From positions 1,426,001 to 1,490,000 of the forward strand of contig NZ_BLZR01000001.1 of assembly GCF_014193895.1 (NCBI RefSeq): 64,000 nt of DNA. The letters are read 5' to 3'. Shown here piece by piece: positions 44,197 to 53,369 of the stretch. The first letter of the stretch is position 1; each line of letters begins with the position of its first letter. Both the position numbers and the translations under genes were made by a program. Source of the DNA: Clostridium fungisolvens (GTDB taxonomy: Bacteria; Bacillota; Clostridia; Clostridiales; Clostridiaceae). Below the pieces are notes generated by a model. It searched no databases, was not told the DNA's origin, and was given only the letters and a program-made list of their open reading frames with translations.

Positions 44197-45237
44197 ATGA
44201 AGGCAGCAGTATTGCACTCAGTAGGAGATATAAGGTATGAAAATATCGAAATAAAGCCTTATGGAGATGATGAAGTTAAGATAAAGGTTAAGGCAGCAGG
44301 GATATGTGGATCAGATCCTCCAAGAGCACTAAAGAAATGGAAATATCCTGTACCAGCTATATTAGGACATGAATTTTCAGGTTATATAGTTGAAGTAGGT
44401 AAGAATGTTAAAGGTTTTAAAGTTGGGGACAGAGTTGTTGCAGTTCCATTAGAACCATGTCATCAATGTGAGTATTGTAAAAAAGGACAATTTTCACTTT
44501 GTGAGAGTTACGATATGTTAGGGGCCACTTCTTTTGGAGGATTTGCAGAATATGCAAATGTAAAAGCAACTAATGTGTTAAAGATAGATGATATTGATTA
44601 TGAAGAAGCTGCTATGATTGAACCTTTGGCAGTAGCACTACATGGGGTGTTAAATATAAATCCTCAACTTGGAGACACAGTAGCTGTTCTAGGAGCAGGA
44701 ACTATCGGACAACTTACAATTCAATGGCTTAAAGTATCTGGAGTTGAAAAAATTATTGCAGTAGATATATCAGATAAGAAAATATCTGAGGCTATGAGTT
44801 TAGGTGCAGATATTGGAATAAACGCTTTAAAAGAAAATCCAGTAGAAAAGATAATGGAATTGACTAATGGATTTGGAGTAGATATCTGTATAGAGTGCGC
44901 AGGTTCAAAAATTACTCAAGAACAATGCTTACTAGTTACTAAGAAAAAAGGAAAAATAGGTTATCAGGGCATAGGACATGCAGGAATTGAATTATCAGAA
45001 GTTGCATTTGAAGGTATATTTAGAAAAGAATTGAATATTCAAGGTTTTTGGAATTCATATTCGGCACCATTTCCAGGGCAAGAATGGTTCAAGAGCATTG
45101 AGTATGTAAAGCAAAAAAAGATTAAATTAAAACAACTTATATCACATAGATTTTCTCTAGAAGATACAGCTAAAGCTTTTGAAATGATCGGAGAAAGAAA
45201 AGAAGAATATAACAAAATAATGATAGTTCAAGACTAG
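44197..45237 (+). CDS. Zinc polyol-phosphate dehydrogenase, GatD-like
   Basis: A 346-residue medium-chain dehydrogenase. The catalytic zinc ligands are in CGSD (Cys37) and GHEFSG (about 58), the structural zinc in CHQCEYCKKGQFSLC (about 88-102), and the NAD loop is GAGTIGQL (about 167). It most resembles galactitol-1-phosphate 5-dehydrogenase. In this operon it should oxidise the polyol phosphate that the PTS delivers. RBS AGAGGAGG. Confidence 0.88.
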   Translation: MKAAVLHSVGDIRYENIEIKPYGDDEVKIKVKAAGICGSDPPRALKKWKYPVPAILGHEFSGYIVEVGKNVKGFKVGDRVVAVPLEPCHQCEYCKKGQFSLCESYDMLGATSFGGFAEYANVKATNVLKIDDIDYEEAAMIEPLAVALHGVLNINPQLGDTVAVLGAGTIGQLTIQWLKVSGVEKIIAVDISDKKISEAMSLGADIGINALKENPVEKIMELTNGFGVDICIECAGSKITQEQCLLVTKKKGKIGYQGIGHAGIELSEVAFEGIFRKELNIQGFWNSYSAPFPGQEWFKSIEYVKQKKIKLKQLISHRFSLEDTAKAFEMIGERKEEYNKIMIVQD

Positions 45238-45252
45238 AGGGGGGATTTATAA

Positions 45253-46284
45253 GTGAAAGCATTAACAAAGACTAAACCAGGATATGACAACATGGAGTTA
45301 TTGGACATAGTTGAACCCGTAGCCGAAAAAAACTTAGTGAAAATAAAGGTTGAGTTTAGCGGAATATGTGGTTCGGATCTTCATTCCTTTAAGGGAGAGT
45401 ATGCCAATATAAAAACCCCAGTGGTTTTAGGTCATGAATTTTCTGGTGTAGTAGTAGAAATAGGATCTGAAGTAAAAAAAGTTAAAGTTGGAGATAGGGT
45501 TACAAGTGAAACAACTTTTGAAACTTGTGGAGAGTGTGATTACTGTAAAAGTAAAGACTACAACTTATGTCCATCAAGAAGAGGTATAGGGACTCAAGTA
45601 AATGGTAGCTTTGCTGAGTATTTAATATCTCGAGAAGAAAGTGTTCACGTATTACCAGAAGAAGTATCCTCGCTTTCAGCAGCTTTAACAGAACCTCTTG
45701 CTTGTTGTGTACATGCTGCCTTGGAAAAGACAACAGTGGTTAAAGATGATGTAGTTCTAGTTTTTGGCCCAGGACCAATAGGATTACTAGTAAGCCAAGT
45801 GGCAAAATCTCAAGGAGCTTATGTAATTCTTGCAGGAGTAACAAAGGATAAGGAAAGAATGAATTTGGCTACTGAACTTGGAATCGACAGAGTAGTGGAT
45901 ATACTACAAGAAGATTTAGAAAAAGTAGTCATGGAAAAAACAAATAATTATGGAGTTAATAAGGCATTTGACTGTTCAGGTGTAATCCATGCGGTTAATC
46001 AAGGATTGAAGCTTGTAAAGAAAAAAGGTGACTTTGTTCAAATCGGTATATTTGCTAAAAGCATGAATGAAATGAATCAAGAAGTCATAGTTCAAAGAGA
46101 AATAAACTATATAGGTTGTAGATCACAAAAACCAAGCTCATGGGTAACTTCATTAGAATTACTAAAAAATAAAAAAGTTGATACAGAAAAGCTTGTAACT
46201 AAGATAGTTCCACTTGATGACTGGAGAGATGGAATCGATGCAGCAATGCAGGGAACTGAAATAAAAGTAGTTATTAGATCTTAA
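45253..46284 (+). CDS. Zinc-dependent polyol dehydrogenase (second)
   Basis: A 343-residue medium-chain dehydrogenase starting at GTG behind AGGGGGG. Zinc motifs CGSDLHSF, GHEFSGVV and CGECDYCKSKDYNLC, and the NAD loop GPGPIGLL (about 174) are all intact. It resembles sorbitol/L-threonine dehydrogenase types. It lies 15 nt behind the first dehydrogenase. Two dehydrogenases suggest that the operon handles two polyols or two positions of one polyol. Confidence 0.87.
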   Translation: MKALTKTKPGYDNMELLDIVEPVAEKNLVKIKVEFSGICGSDLHSFKGEYANIKTPVVLGHEFSGVVVEIGSEVKKVKVGDRVTSETTFETCGECDYCKSKDYNLCPSRRGIGTQVNGSFAEYLISREESVHVLPEEVSSLSAALTEPLACCVHAALEKTTVVKDDVVLVFGPGPIGLLVSQVAKSQGAYVILAGVTKDKERMNLATELGIDRVVDILQEDLEKVVMEKTNNYGVNKAFDCSGVIHAVNQGLKLVKKKGDFVQIGIFAKSMNEMNQEVIVQREINYIGCRSQKPSSWVTSLELLKNKKVDTEKLVTKIVPLDDWRDGIDAAMQGTEIKVVIRS

Positions 46285-46305
46285 TTTGTAGAAGGAAGTG
46301 TTGTT

Positions 46306-47124
46306 ATGAATGCAGATTTATTGAAGGTACATTCAGAAAAAATAAGAGAAAAAATATTAGTGATGATAACAGAAGCTCAGTCAGGACATCCAGGTGGATC
46401 ACTATCTATAGCTGACATACTTACAGTTTTGTATTTTGAGCAAATGAATATAAATCTTGAGGATTTAAGAGATCCAGATAGAGACAGATTTGTTTTAGCA
46501 AAAGGGCATGCAGCACCTGCACTATACGCAACTCTAATGGAAAAAGGCATAGTATCTGAGGAATGGCTTGGTAAGTTAAGACAAATACATTCAATACTAC
46601 AAGGACATCCAGATATGAAAGCAATTCCTGGAATAGATATGTCAACTGGATCACTGGGTCAAGGACTATCAGCAGCAAATGGAATGGCTTTAGCTGGAAG
46701 AGTTAAGAATAAAGATTACAGAGTTTACACAATTTTAGGTGATGGAGAATGCCAAGAAGGACAAGTTTGGGAAGCAGCAATGGCGGCAGCTCATTATAAA
46801 TTAGACAATTTAACTGCTTTTCTTGATTTTAATGGTCTACAAATCGATGGTAAAAATTCAGAAGTTATGAACATCAATCCAATTGATGAGAAGTTTAAAG
46901 CATTTGGATGGAATGTAATATGTATAGATGGACATGATTTTGAACAAATAAATAATGCCGTTGAAGAAGCTAAAACTGTTAAGGGAAAACCAACAATGAT
47001 TATCGCTAAAACTCATAAAGGAAAAGGCGTATCATTTATGGAAGATAATGCAGGATGGCATGGAGTAGCACCAAGTAGAGAAGAACTAAATGCAGCATTG
47101 AAGGAAATCAAGGGAGGTAATTAA
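46306..47124 (+). CDS. Transketolase, N-terminal subunit
   Basis: A 272-residue protein with the thiamine-diphosphate domain: the GDGECQEGQVWEA...DFNG motif (about 146-176), SGHPGGSLS and KGHAAPALYA. It is the first half of a split transketolase. The second half follows after 1 nt. It links the pentose phosphates to glycolysis. RBS AGAAGGAAG. Confidence 0.93.
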   Translation: MNADLLKVHSEKIREKILVMITEAQSGHPGGSLSIADILTVLYFEQMNINLEDLRDPDRDRFVLAKGHAAPALYATLMEKGIVSEEWLGKLRQIHSILQGHPDMKAIPGIDMSTGSLGQGLSAANGMALAGRVKNKDYRVYTILGDGECQEGQVWEAAMAAAHYKLDNLTAFLDFNGLQIDGKNSEVMNINPIDEKFKAFGWNVICIDGHDFEQINNAVEEAKTVKGKPTMIIAKTHKGKGVSFMEDNAGWHGVAPSREELNAALKEIKGGN

Positions 47125-47125
47125 T

Positions 47126-48055
47126 ATGAAAATGGCTACTAGAGAAGCATACGGTCAAGCTATATCAGAACTTGGAAAAGTTAATGAAAATATAGTAGTA
47201 CTAGATGCTGATTTATCTAAATCCACTAAAAGTGCAGATTTTAAAAAGGTTGCACCAGAGAGATTTTTTAATATGGGAATAGCTGAAGCGAACATGGTAG
47301 GTACTGCAGCAGGACTTTCTACTTGTGGACTTATACCATTTGCATCAACTTTTGCGATGTTTGCAGCTGGAAGAGCTTTTGAACAAATCAGAAATTCTGT
47401 TGCTTATCCTAAATTAAATGTAAAGATAGTTGCAAGCCATGCAGGTATAACTGTTGGAGAAGATGGAGCCTCTCACCAAGCTATAGAAGATTTATCTCTA
47501 ATGAGAAGTATTCCTGGTATGGTAGTAATTAACCCTAGTGATGGAGAAGAAACTAAACAAGCTATAAAAGCTGCTGCAGAATATTATGGGCCAGTATATA
47601 TAAGAGTAGGTAGAATGGCTGTAGAAGATATACATCCAAATGGTTGTGACTTTAAGATCGGTAAGGGAGAGTTACTTAGATCAGGAAGCAAAGCAACTAT
47701 AATTGCTACTGGTATAACTGTTGAAATGGCTTTGGAAGTAAGTAAAGAATTAGCTATAGATGGTATAGATGTTTCAGTTATTAACATGGCAACATTGAAG
47801 CCAATTGATAAGGAACTAATCATATCTGAGGCTAAAAAGACAGGAAAGATAATAACTATAGAAGAACATAGCATAATAGGTGGACTTGGTTCAGCTGTAT
47901 GTGAAGTTGTTAGTGAAGAAAATCTTGCTTCTGTGAAAAGATTAGGAATGAAAGACACTTTTGGACAGTCAGGAAAACCAAAAGATTTAATGGAATTCTA
48001 TGGATTGACAAAAGAACACTTAAAGGAAGAAGTTGTAGCAACAATCTTAGGTTAA
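47126..48055 (+). CDS. Transketolase, C-terminal subunit
   Basis: A 309-residue protein with the pyrimidine-binding domain (GIAEANMVGTAAGL, with the catalytic Glu; ASHAGITVGEDGASHQA) and the transketolase C-terminal domain. RBS AGGGAGG lies in the end of the first-subunit gene, so the two are translated together as equal partners. Confidence 0.93.
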   Translation: MKMATREAYGQAISELGKVNENIVVLDADLSKSTKSADFKKVAPERFFNMGIAEANMVGTAAGLSTCGLIPFASTFAMFAAGRAFEQIRNSVAYPKLNVKIVASHAGITVGEDGASHQAIEDLSLMRSIPGMVVINPSDGEETKQAIKAAAEYYGPVYIRVGRMAVEDIHPNGCDFKIGKGELLRSGSKATIIATGITVEMALEVSKELAIDGIDVSVINMATLKPIDKELIISEAKKTGKIITIEEHSIIGGLGSAVCEVVSEENLASVKRLGMKDTFGQSGKPKDLMEFYGLTKEHLKEEVVATILG

Positions 48056-48089
48056 TAAAAATAATAAATTAAAAGTGGGGGAGTAAGTT

Positions 48090-48761
48090 ATGGAAGCAAT
48101 AATTTCACCATCATTGTTGTCAGCCAATCCATGTAATTATGGAGAAGATTTTAAGATTTTTAATAATAAAGATATAAAATCAATACACATAGACATTATG
48201 GATGGTCATTATGTTCCGAATCTATCCTTTGGAATAGACCAAGTGGCAGCACTGAGAAAACTAACAGATATTGAATTTGATGTTCACTTGATGGTAACAG
48301 AACCAGATAAGTTTGTAGAAGCATTAGTGGAAGCTGGAGCAAACAGCATTACAATACATGCTGAGGTAGCACTACATCTGTATAAAAGCATACATTACTT
48401 AAAAAGCTTTGGTATAAAAGCAGGAGTAGCGATTAATCCGGCAACACCAATAGGTTGCTTAGAGCACATTTATCCAATAGCAAATAGAATATTAATAATG
48501 TCAGTAGAGCCAGGTTTCGGAGGACAATCATTTATACCATTCACCTTGGAAAAGATAAAAGCGCTTAATGAAATCAAGAAGAGAAATAATTATGACTTTA
48601 CGATTCAGGTAGATGGGGGCATTACACTTGGCAATATTAAAGAGGTTATTGATTGTGGAGCTAGAGACATAGTCATAGGATCATCACTATTTAAACAAGA
48701 TTTAGCTGAAAACATAGACTTGTTTAACAAGGTAATTAATGAAATTAAAAACATCCCATAG
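48090..48761 (+). CDS. rpe: Ribulose-phosphate 3-epimerase
   Basis: A 223-residue TIM-barrel epimerase with SPSLLSAN, HIDIMDGHYVPN (metal ligands), FDVHLMV, VEPGFGGQSFI and QVDGGI. It interconverts ribulose-5-phosphate and xylulose-5-phosphate. Last gene before a terminator, so PTS-to-rpe is probably one transcription unit. RBS TGGGGGAG. Confidence 0.9.
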   Translation: MEAIISPSLLSANPCNYGEDFKIFNNKDIKSIHIDIMDGHYVPNLSFGIDQVAALRKLTDIEFDVHLMVTEPDKFVEALVEAGANSITIHAEVALHLYKSIHYLKSFGIKAGVAINPATPIGCLEHIYPIANRILIMSVEPGFGGQSFIPFTLEKIKALNEIKKRNNYDFTIQVDGGITLGNIKEVIDCGARDIVIGSSLFKQDLAENIDLFNKVINEIKNIP

Positions 48762-48783
48762 CCCCCACAGTGTTAATAAAAAA

Positions 48784-48818
48784 GTAGGAGAATATTGCGA
48801 GTATTCTCCTATTCTTTT
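48784..48818 (+). terminator. Terminator after rpe
   Basis: TAGGAGAATA (48784-48793) pairs with TATTCTCCTA (48801-48810), then TTCTTTT. Confidence 0.8.
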
Positions 48819-48891
48819 ATAAATTATACTACGAGACTAATGGATTTACAATAATGAAGAATTTAGCAAATATTGAAAGGTTGATATAGAT

Positions 48892-49338
48892 ATGAAAATT
48901 GCCATAGGTTGTGATCACGGAGGATTAAAACTAAAGAATAAAATAAGACAGTATTTGTTGGGAAAAAATATTGAGGTTCAAGATTTTGGGGCGTTTAGCG
49001 AAGTCAGTGTGGACTATCCTGAATACTGTATTAAGGTTTCTAAAGCTGTATTAGAAAAAGAATGTGAACTTGGTATATTGTGCTGCGGAACAGGAATTGG
49101 AATGTCAATAGCAGCAAATAAATTCAATGGGATTAGAGCTGCAGTAGTAAGTGACACTTTTTCAGCTAGAGCTACTAAGGAGCACAATAATACAAATATA
49201 TTATGTCTAGGGGAAAGAGTAATAGGAGAAGGTCTAGCTCTTGACATAGTTGATACTTGGATTAACGCTGAATTTTTAGGTGGTAGACATAGCAATAGAT
49301 TAGCTATGGTTGAGAATATTGAACGTGGAGAGGTATAA
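48892..49338 (+). CDS. rpiB: Ribose-5-phosphate isomerase B
   Basis: A 148-residue RpiB/LacAB-family isomerase: GCDHGGLKLKN at the start, Cys in LCCGTGIGMSIAANK (about 65), and LCLGERVIG. It converts ribulose-5-phosphate to ribose-5-phosphate, and some members act on allose-6-phosphate. Its place after the pentose genes supports a pentitol pathway. RBS GAAAGGTTGATAT is moderate. Confidence 0.9.
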   Translation: MKIAIGCDHGGLKLKNKIRQYLLGKNIEVQDFGAFSEVSVDYPEYCIKVSKAVLEKECELGILCCGTGIGMSIAANKFNGIRAAVVSDTFSARATKEHNNTNILCLGERVIGEGLALDIVDTWINAEFLGGRHSNRLAMVENIERGEV

Positions 49339-49342
49339 AGAT

Positions 49343-49432
49343 GAAACACTTCAATCCGAAATCTATTTTCAAACCCCCTCTGGTTTCTGAGAGAAGAATT
49401 TGAAAATATGCATTTGATTATGAAGTGGTTCA
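49343..49432. repeat. Small palindromic repeat, family 2, copy 2
   Basis: CACTTCAATCCGAAAT near the left and ATTATGAAGTGGT near the right match the unit at 35754-35804. The loop carries an extra inner hairpin (TTCAAA-CCCCCTCTGGTTTCTG-...-TTTGAA). Weakly conserved. Confidence 0.4.
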
Positions 49433-49581
49433 CCAAAATTCATACTAATAAAGTAATATTATTTGAAAAATTATATATATTTAACAAGGTATAGTGAGTT
49501 AACAAAAGTTATTCAAACATAAGATATTATCTATGTTTGAAATTAAACGCTAATATATTTAAGTAGCTAGGGGGAATTTTT

Positions 49582-51126
49582 ATGATCGAAAAATTAAAGA
49601 AGCTTCAAAACGGCACAGATATAAGAGGAATAGCTATTGAAAATTCAGAGCATAGCGTAAATTTTACACCTAGAGTAGCAAGATTTATAGGACATGGATT
49701 CTTTAATTGGTTAAGAAATAAAAATACTGATAATAAGAAAATTAATATAGCTGTAGGAATAGATTCTAGACTATCGGGGCCTTCCATAAAGGAAGAGGTA
49801 ATAGACTTGCTAATAAACGTTGGGTGTGATGTTTACGATTGTGGGATGTGTACCACTCCTGCTATGTTTATGACTACAATACATGAAAGCTATAAATGTG
49901 ATGGAGCTATAATGATTACTGCAAGTCATCTACCTTACTATTATAATGGACTTAAATTTTTTACTCCACAGGGTGGATGTGAAAAAGAGGATGTAAGAGA
50001 AATCTTGAATACTGCTTGTGAAACAGAGCTTGTTTATACTGCAAAAGGAAGTTTAAATAAGATAGATTTTATAGAAGAATACTCAAATATTCTAGTAAAT
50101 AAGATAAGAAATGAAGTTAATTCACAAACTAATTATAACGAACCGTTACAAGGACTAAAGATAATTGTAGATGCAGGAAATGGTGCAGGCGGTTTTTTTG
50201 CAAACAAAGTGCTTAAAAGATTAGGAGCAGACACTGAAGGAAGTCAATTTTTAAATCCTGATGGAATGTTTCCGAACCATATTCCGAATCCAGAAAATAA
50301 AGAAGCGATGAAATCAATTAGAGATGCTGTGATAAAATCAAGAGCAGATTTAGGTATAATATTTGATACTGATGTAGACAGAGCTGCAATAGTTAGCAGT
50401 GATGGGACTGAGATAAACAGAAACTCATTGATAGCACTGATTTCAGCCATAGTTCTAGAAGAACATCCGAGATCCATAATAGTTACAGATTCAGTAACTT
50501 CTAATGGACTTAGAGATTTTATTACAGACCTAGGTGGAAGGCATCATAGATTTAAAAGAGGATATAGAAATGTTATAAATGAATCCAAGAGAATAAACGA
50601 AGAAGGGTTAGACAGTCAGCTTGCTATTGAGACTTCAGGACATGCTGCTTTAAAGGAAAATTACTTTTTAGATGATGGAGCTTATCTTATAGCTAAAATA
50701 TTGATTAAGATGGCAAAGCTAAAAGAACAGGGAAAGAAGATAGAGAGTTTAATAAAAAATCTAAAAAAACCTTTAGAAAGCACGGAAGTTAGAGTTAAAA
50801 TAAAAACTGAAGAGTTTAGCAGCTATGGAAGTCAAGTTATTAGTGGTCTAAGAAATTATGTATCTAATATTCCAGGATGGAGTATTGAGGATAAAAACTA
50901 TGAGGGAATAAAAATCAATTGTGATAAAGCTAACGGTGATGGATGGCTGTTATTAAGAATGTCGTTGCATGAACCAGTGTTACCTATAAATATAGAATCA
51001 GATTCTAAAGGCGGTACTAGCAACATATTAAAGGTATTAACATCATTCCTTAAGAAATACGAAGAGTTGGATCTATCAGAAATTGAGCGTATAATAAAAA
51101 AGGATAAGGATCTTATATTATCATAA
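49582..51126 (+). CDS. Phosphohexomutase (phosphomannomutase/phosphoglucomutase family)
   Basis: A 514-residue alpha-D-phosphohexomutase with the phosphoserine loop TASHLPYYYNG (about 112-122), the metal loop DTDVDRAA (about 258), the sugar loop ETSGHAALKE (about 350) and the phosphate-binding end. It moves phosphate between C1 and C6 (or C5 in pentoses) of a sugar. The substrate cannot be told. In this cluster phosphopentomutase-like use is possible. RBS AGGGGG. Confidence 0.85.
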   Translation: MIEKLKKLQNGTDIRGIAIENSEHSVNFTPRVARFIGHGFFNWLRNKNTDNKKINIAVGIDSRLSGPSIKEEVIDLLINVGCDVYDCGMCTTPAMFMTTIHESYKCDGAIMITASHLPYYYNGLKFFTPQGGCEKEDVREILNTACETELVYTAKGSLNKIDFIEEYSNILVNKIRNEVNSQTNYNEPLQGLKIIVDAGNGAGGFFANKVLKRLGADTEGSQFLNPDGMFPNHIPNPENKEAMKSIRDAVIKSRADLGIIFDTDVDRAAIVSSDGTEINRNSLIALISAIVLEEHPRSIIVTDSVTSNGLRDFITDLGGRHHRFKRGYRNVINESKRINEEGLDSQLAIETSGHAALKENYFLDDGAYLIAKILIKMAKLKEQGKKIESLIKNLKKPLESTEVRVKIKTEEFSSYGSQVISGLRNYVSNIPGWSIEDKNYEGIKINCDKANGDGWLLLRMSLHEPVLPINIESDSKGGTSNILKVLTSFLKKYEELDLSEIERIIKKDKDLILS

Positions 51127-51300
51127 GGCTATCAGAATTATAGATTTTCTAACTCAACTATTAATTTACACATGACATATAATCACCAGAAGCCGTGAGT
51201 ATCAAGCATGTATAAATTAAGTATATACTTCCTGAATATTCTACAAAGTTATCAAGTACCCTGCAAGATAACAGAAAGTTAAATTACGGAGGTGTAGGTA

Positions 51301-51984
51301 ATGAAATTAGCTGCGTCAATAATGTGTGGAAATCAATTGAATTTAGATAGCGAATTGAAGGCATTAGAAGAAGCAAAAGTAGACTTATTACACTGCGATG
51401 TGATGGATGGCGTTTTTGTTAATAATCTAGCCATGGGACCATATGTGTTGGAAGCTATTAAAAATGGCACTAATATTCCTTTGGACATACATCTTGCTAC
51501 CCTAAATCCAGAAAAATATATAAAGATGTATTCTTACTTAAAGCCAGAATATATGTCCTTTCATATAGAGGCAAGCAGTAATGTAGAAAGAGATATATAT
51601 TTATTAAGAGAACAGGGGATTAAACCAGTACTCGCAATAAGTCCAGAAACTCCTATTGAAAATATTGAAAAGTACCTGCTAGAGGTAGAAATGATTTTAG
51701 CTATGACTGTGAATCCAGGTTTTGCTGGTCAAAAATTTAGATATGAAGTAATAGAGAAAATAGTTAGAATTAATAAATCACTTAAAGATAAGCCTGGGAG
51801 ACCAATGATAGAAGTTGATGGATGTATCAATAAAACTACTATGGAAGCTTTGAGGGAGCAAGAAGTGGATGTTTTTGTCTTAGGAACTTCAGCTTTGTTT
51901 AAAAACGATGGACAAACATATAAGAAAAAGATAAAGGACATAAGAGAATCTTATAGTAATTACTTTAAAGTTAATCTGAAATGA
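51301..51984 (+). CDS. Ribulose/allulose-phosphate 3-epimerase family protein (second)
   Basis: A 227-residue TIM-barrel epimerase with ASIMCGN, LLHCDVMDGVFVNN, LDIHLAT, MTVNPGFAGQKF and IEVDGCIN. It keeps the metal and catalytic residues, but differs from the first copy; SIMCG and HLAT resemble allulose-6-phosphate 3-epimerase (AlsE) variants. It may act on a hexulose phosphate or serve as an isoenzyme. RBS ACGGAGG. Confidence 0.82.
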   Translation: MKLAASIMCGNQLNLDSELKALEEAKVDLLHCDVMDGVFVNNLAMGPYVLEAIKNGTNIPLDIHLATLNPEKYIKMYSYLKPEYMSFHIEASSNVERDIYLLREQGIKPVLAISPETPIENIEKYLLEVEMILAMTVNPGFAGQKFRYEVIEKIVRINKSLKDKPGRPMIEVDGCINKTTMEALREQEVDVFVLGTSALFKNDGQTYKKKIKDIRESYSNYFKVNLK

Positions 51985-52080
51985 TGGATGTTAAATTATA
52001 AAAGTTATCATAAAGTTAGTTTACCTACAATAGACTAAATTTTATCTTAAATATATATTTTATTGTAAAAATATATAATA

Positions 52081-52127
52081 AAAATCCTTTGTAATTCATT
52101 AAATACATGAATTACAAAGGATTTTTT
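52081..52127 (+). terminator. Strong terminator at the end of the sugar-alcohol cluster
   Basis: AAAATCCTTTGTAATTCAT (52081-52099) and its exact complement (52107-52125), then TTTTTT. The remaining DNA to 52290 holds no gene. Confidence 0.92.
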
Positions 52128-52290
52128 GCTTTTTTACAGTATGCGGATGATGCTGTCCATAATGCAGGTATACTATGAGAAAAGTGATTATTTAATTTCA
52201 ACGAGATGCTTAATTTTCAGTAACACATTCTTTTAATATAAATATAATGATTAAGTAAATTTAAATCATTAATTTATAAGGAGAATCTAC

Positions 52291-52911
52291 ATGAAAACTC
52301 TTAAAAGGATCAGTATTATATTTTTGACCCTCATGCTTTCAGTTGTAGCTTTAATATCTTGCGGTGGACCAAAAACAACTCCAGAAGACAGTGCGAAGAT
52401 AATTTTAGATGTAGTGATAAAAGATGATAAGAGTAATATTGATAAGGTAGGTATAACTGAAAAAGAATATACAGGCATTAGAGATGCTTTTGAAAATGGA
52501 TTGATGAAGGGGATTTCATCTTCAGGAGTGGATGAAAACATATTAACTAACGAAGTAAAAGATAAGTTTAAAAGCGATATACTTACAGGTCTAAAGAAAG
52601 TAAAATATGAGGTAAAGAAAATATCTGAAGATAAAGATACTGCAAAGATAGAAGTGAAATTAAATGGATTTGATATGGAAAAGATAGCAAAAACAGCTGA
52701 AGATGAGCTTAAAAAGGAGTATGTAGCTAATCCATCTATGACTGAGAAAGATATCTACCAAGAATCCTTTAAAATTGTTGGTGGAAAAATTGCTGATGGT
52801 GTTCTTGTTGAAAATCCAAAGACTATGACTTTGACCTTTACTAAAGAAAACAATGTATGGATGCCAAAGGAAAGCGAATTAGTTGACTTGATGTCAGCAA
52901 TAGTAAATTAA
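52291..52911 (+). CDS. DUF5105-like lipoprotein
   Basis: A 206-residue secreted lipoprotein: signal peptide with lipobox ending ALISC (Cys about 24), then an alpha/beta domain with PEDSAKIILDVVIKDD and KVKYEVKKISEDKDTAKIEVKLNG, as in DUF5105 proteins of Firmicutes. Function unknown. RBS TAAGGAG. Followed by the pyr leader. Confidence 0.78.
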   Translation: MKTLKRISIIFLTLMLSVVALISCGGPKTTPEDSAKIILDVVIKDDKSNIDKVGITEKEYTGIRDAFENGLMKGISSSGVDENILTNEVKDKFKSDILTGLKKVKYEVKKISEDKDTAKIEVKLNGFDMEKIAKTAEDELKKEYVANPSMTEKDIYQESFKIVGGKIADGVLVENPKTMTLTFTKENNVWMPKESELVDLMSAIVN

Positions 52912-52980
52912 CTATAAATTTATACTAGAAGTTGACAGCGAATATAATACATGATATCCTATGTTTAACAATTAACCTTT

Positions 52981-53157
52981 AACTTGATCCAGAGAGATCA
53001 ATAAGGAAGTTATATTAATGCTAAAATGAAGATAAACCAAGCAGAGTTATAAGTATAACCTAGTATTTTATGATACTTTATATAACATAAAACATTTAGG
53101 GTTTATCTGTGTGCTACCGTAGCGATATTATGCCTTCCTTTATAGGAAGGCTTTTTT
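52981..53157 (+). promoter_or_regulatory. PyrR-type attenuation leader of the pyrimidine operon
   Basis: GATCCAGAGAGATCAA (52985-53000) between AACTT and AAGTT fits the PyrR-binding loop (UCCAGAGAG core). GATAAACC (53031-53038) can pair with GGTTTATC (53100-53107) as antiterminator. GCCTTCCT/AGGAAGGC with TTTTTT (53132-53157) is the terminator. With UMP bound, PyrR should favour the terminator. Confidence 0.65.
53132..53157 (+). terminator. Attenuator terminator upstream of pyrB
   Basis: GCCTTCCT (53132-53139) pairs with AGGAAGGC (53144-53151), followed by TTTTTT. Confidence 0.88.
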
Positions 53158-53187
53158 ACTGCCTAGGAAATGCTAAGATTTTCAAGA

Positions 53188-53228
53188 TAGCTAAACCTAA
53201 TTATTTAACCAATTTAGCTAGTTTTTTA
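53188..53228 (+). terminator. Second terminator-like hairpin before pyrB
   Basis: TAGCTAAA (53188-53195) pairs with TTTAGCTA (53213-53220), then GTTTTTT. A tandem stop behind the attenuator, or part of a second switch. Confidence 0.55.
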
Positions 53229-53369
53229 AATCGGACAGTAAAAAAGATAATCGCCTGCCATAATTTCTATACTATATTTTGAAAAGGCAGATGGGCAAAA
53301 TAATATTAGCGTTCTATATAGTTTTCCTTCTTTAAATTAACACCGAGATGTTAAAAAGGAGAGATGAAT

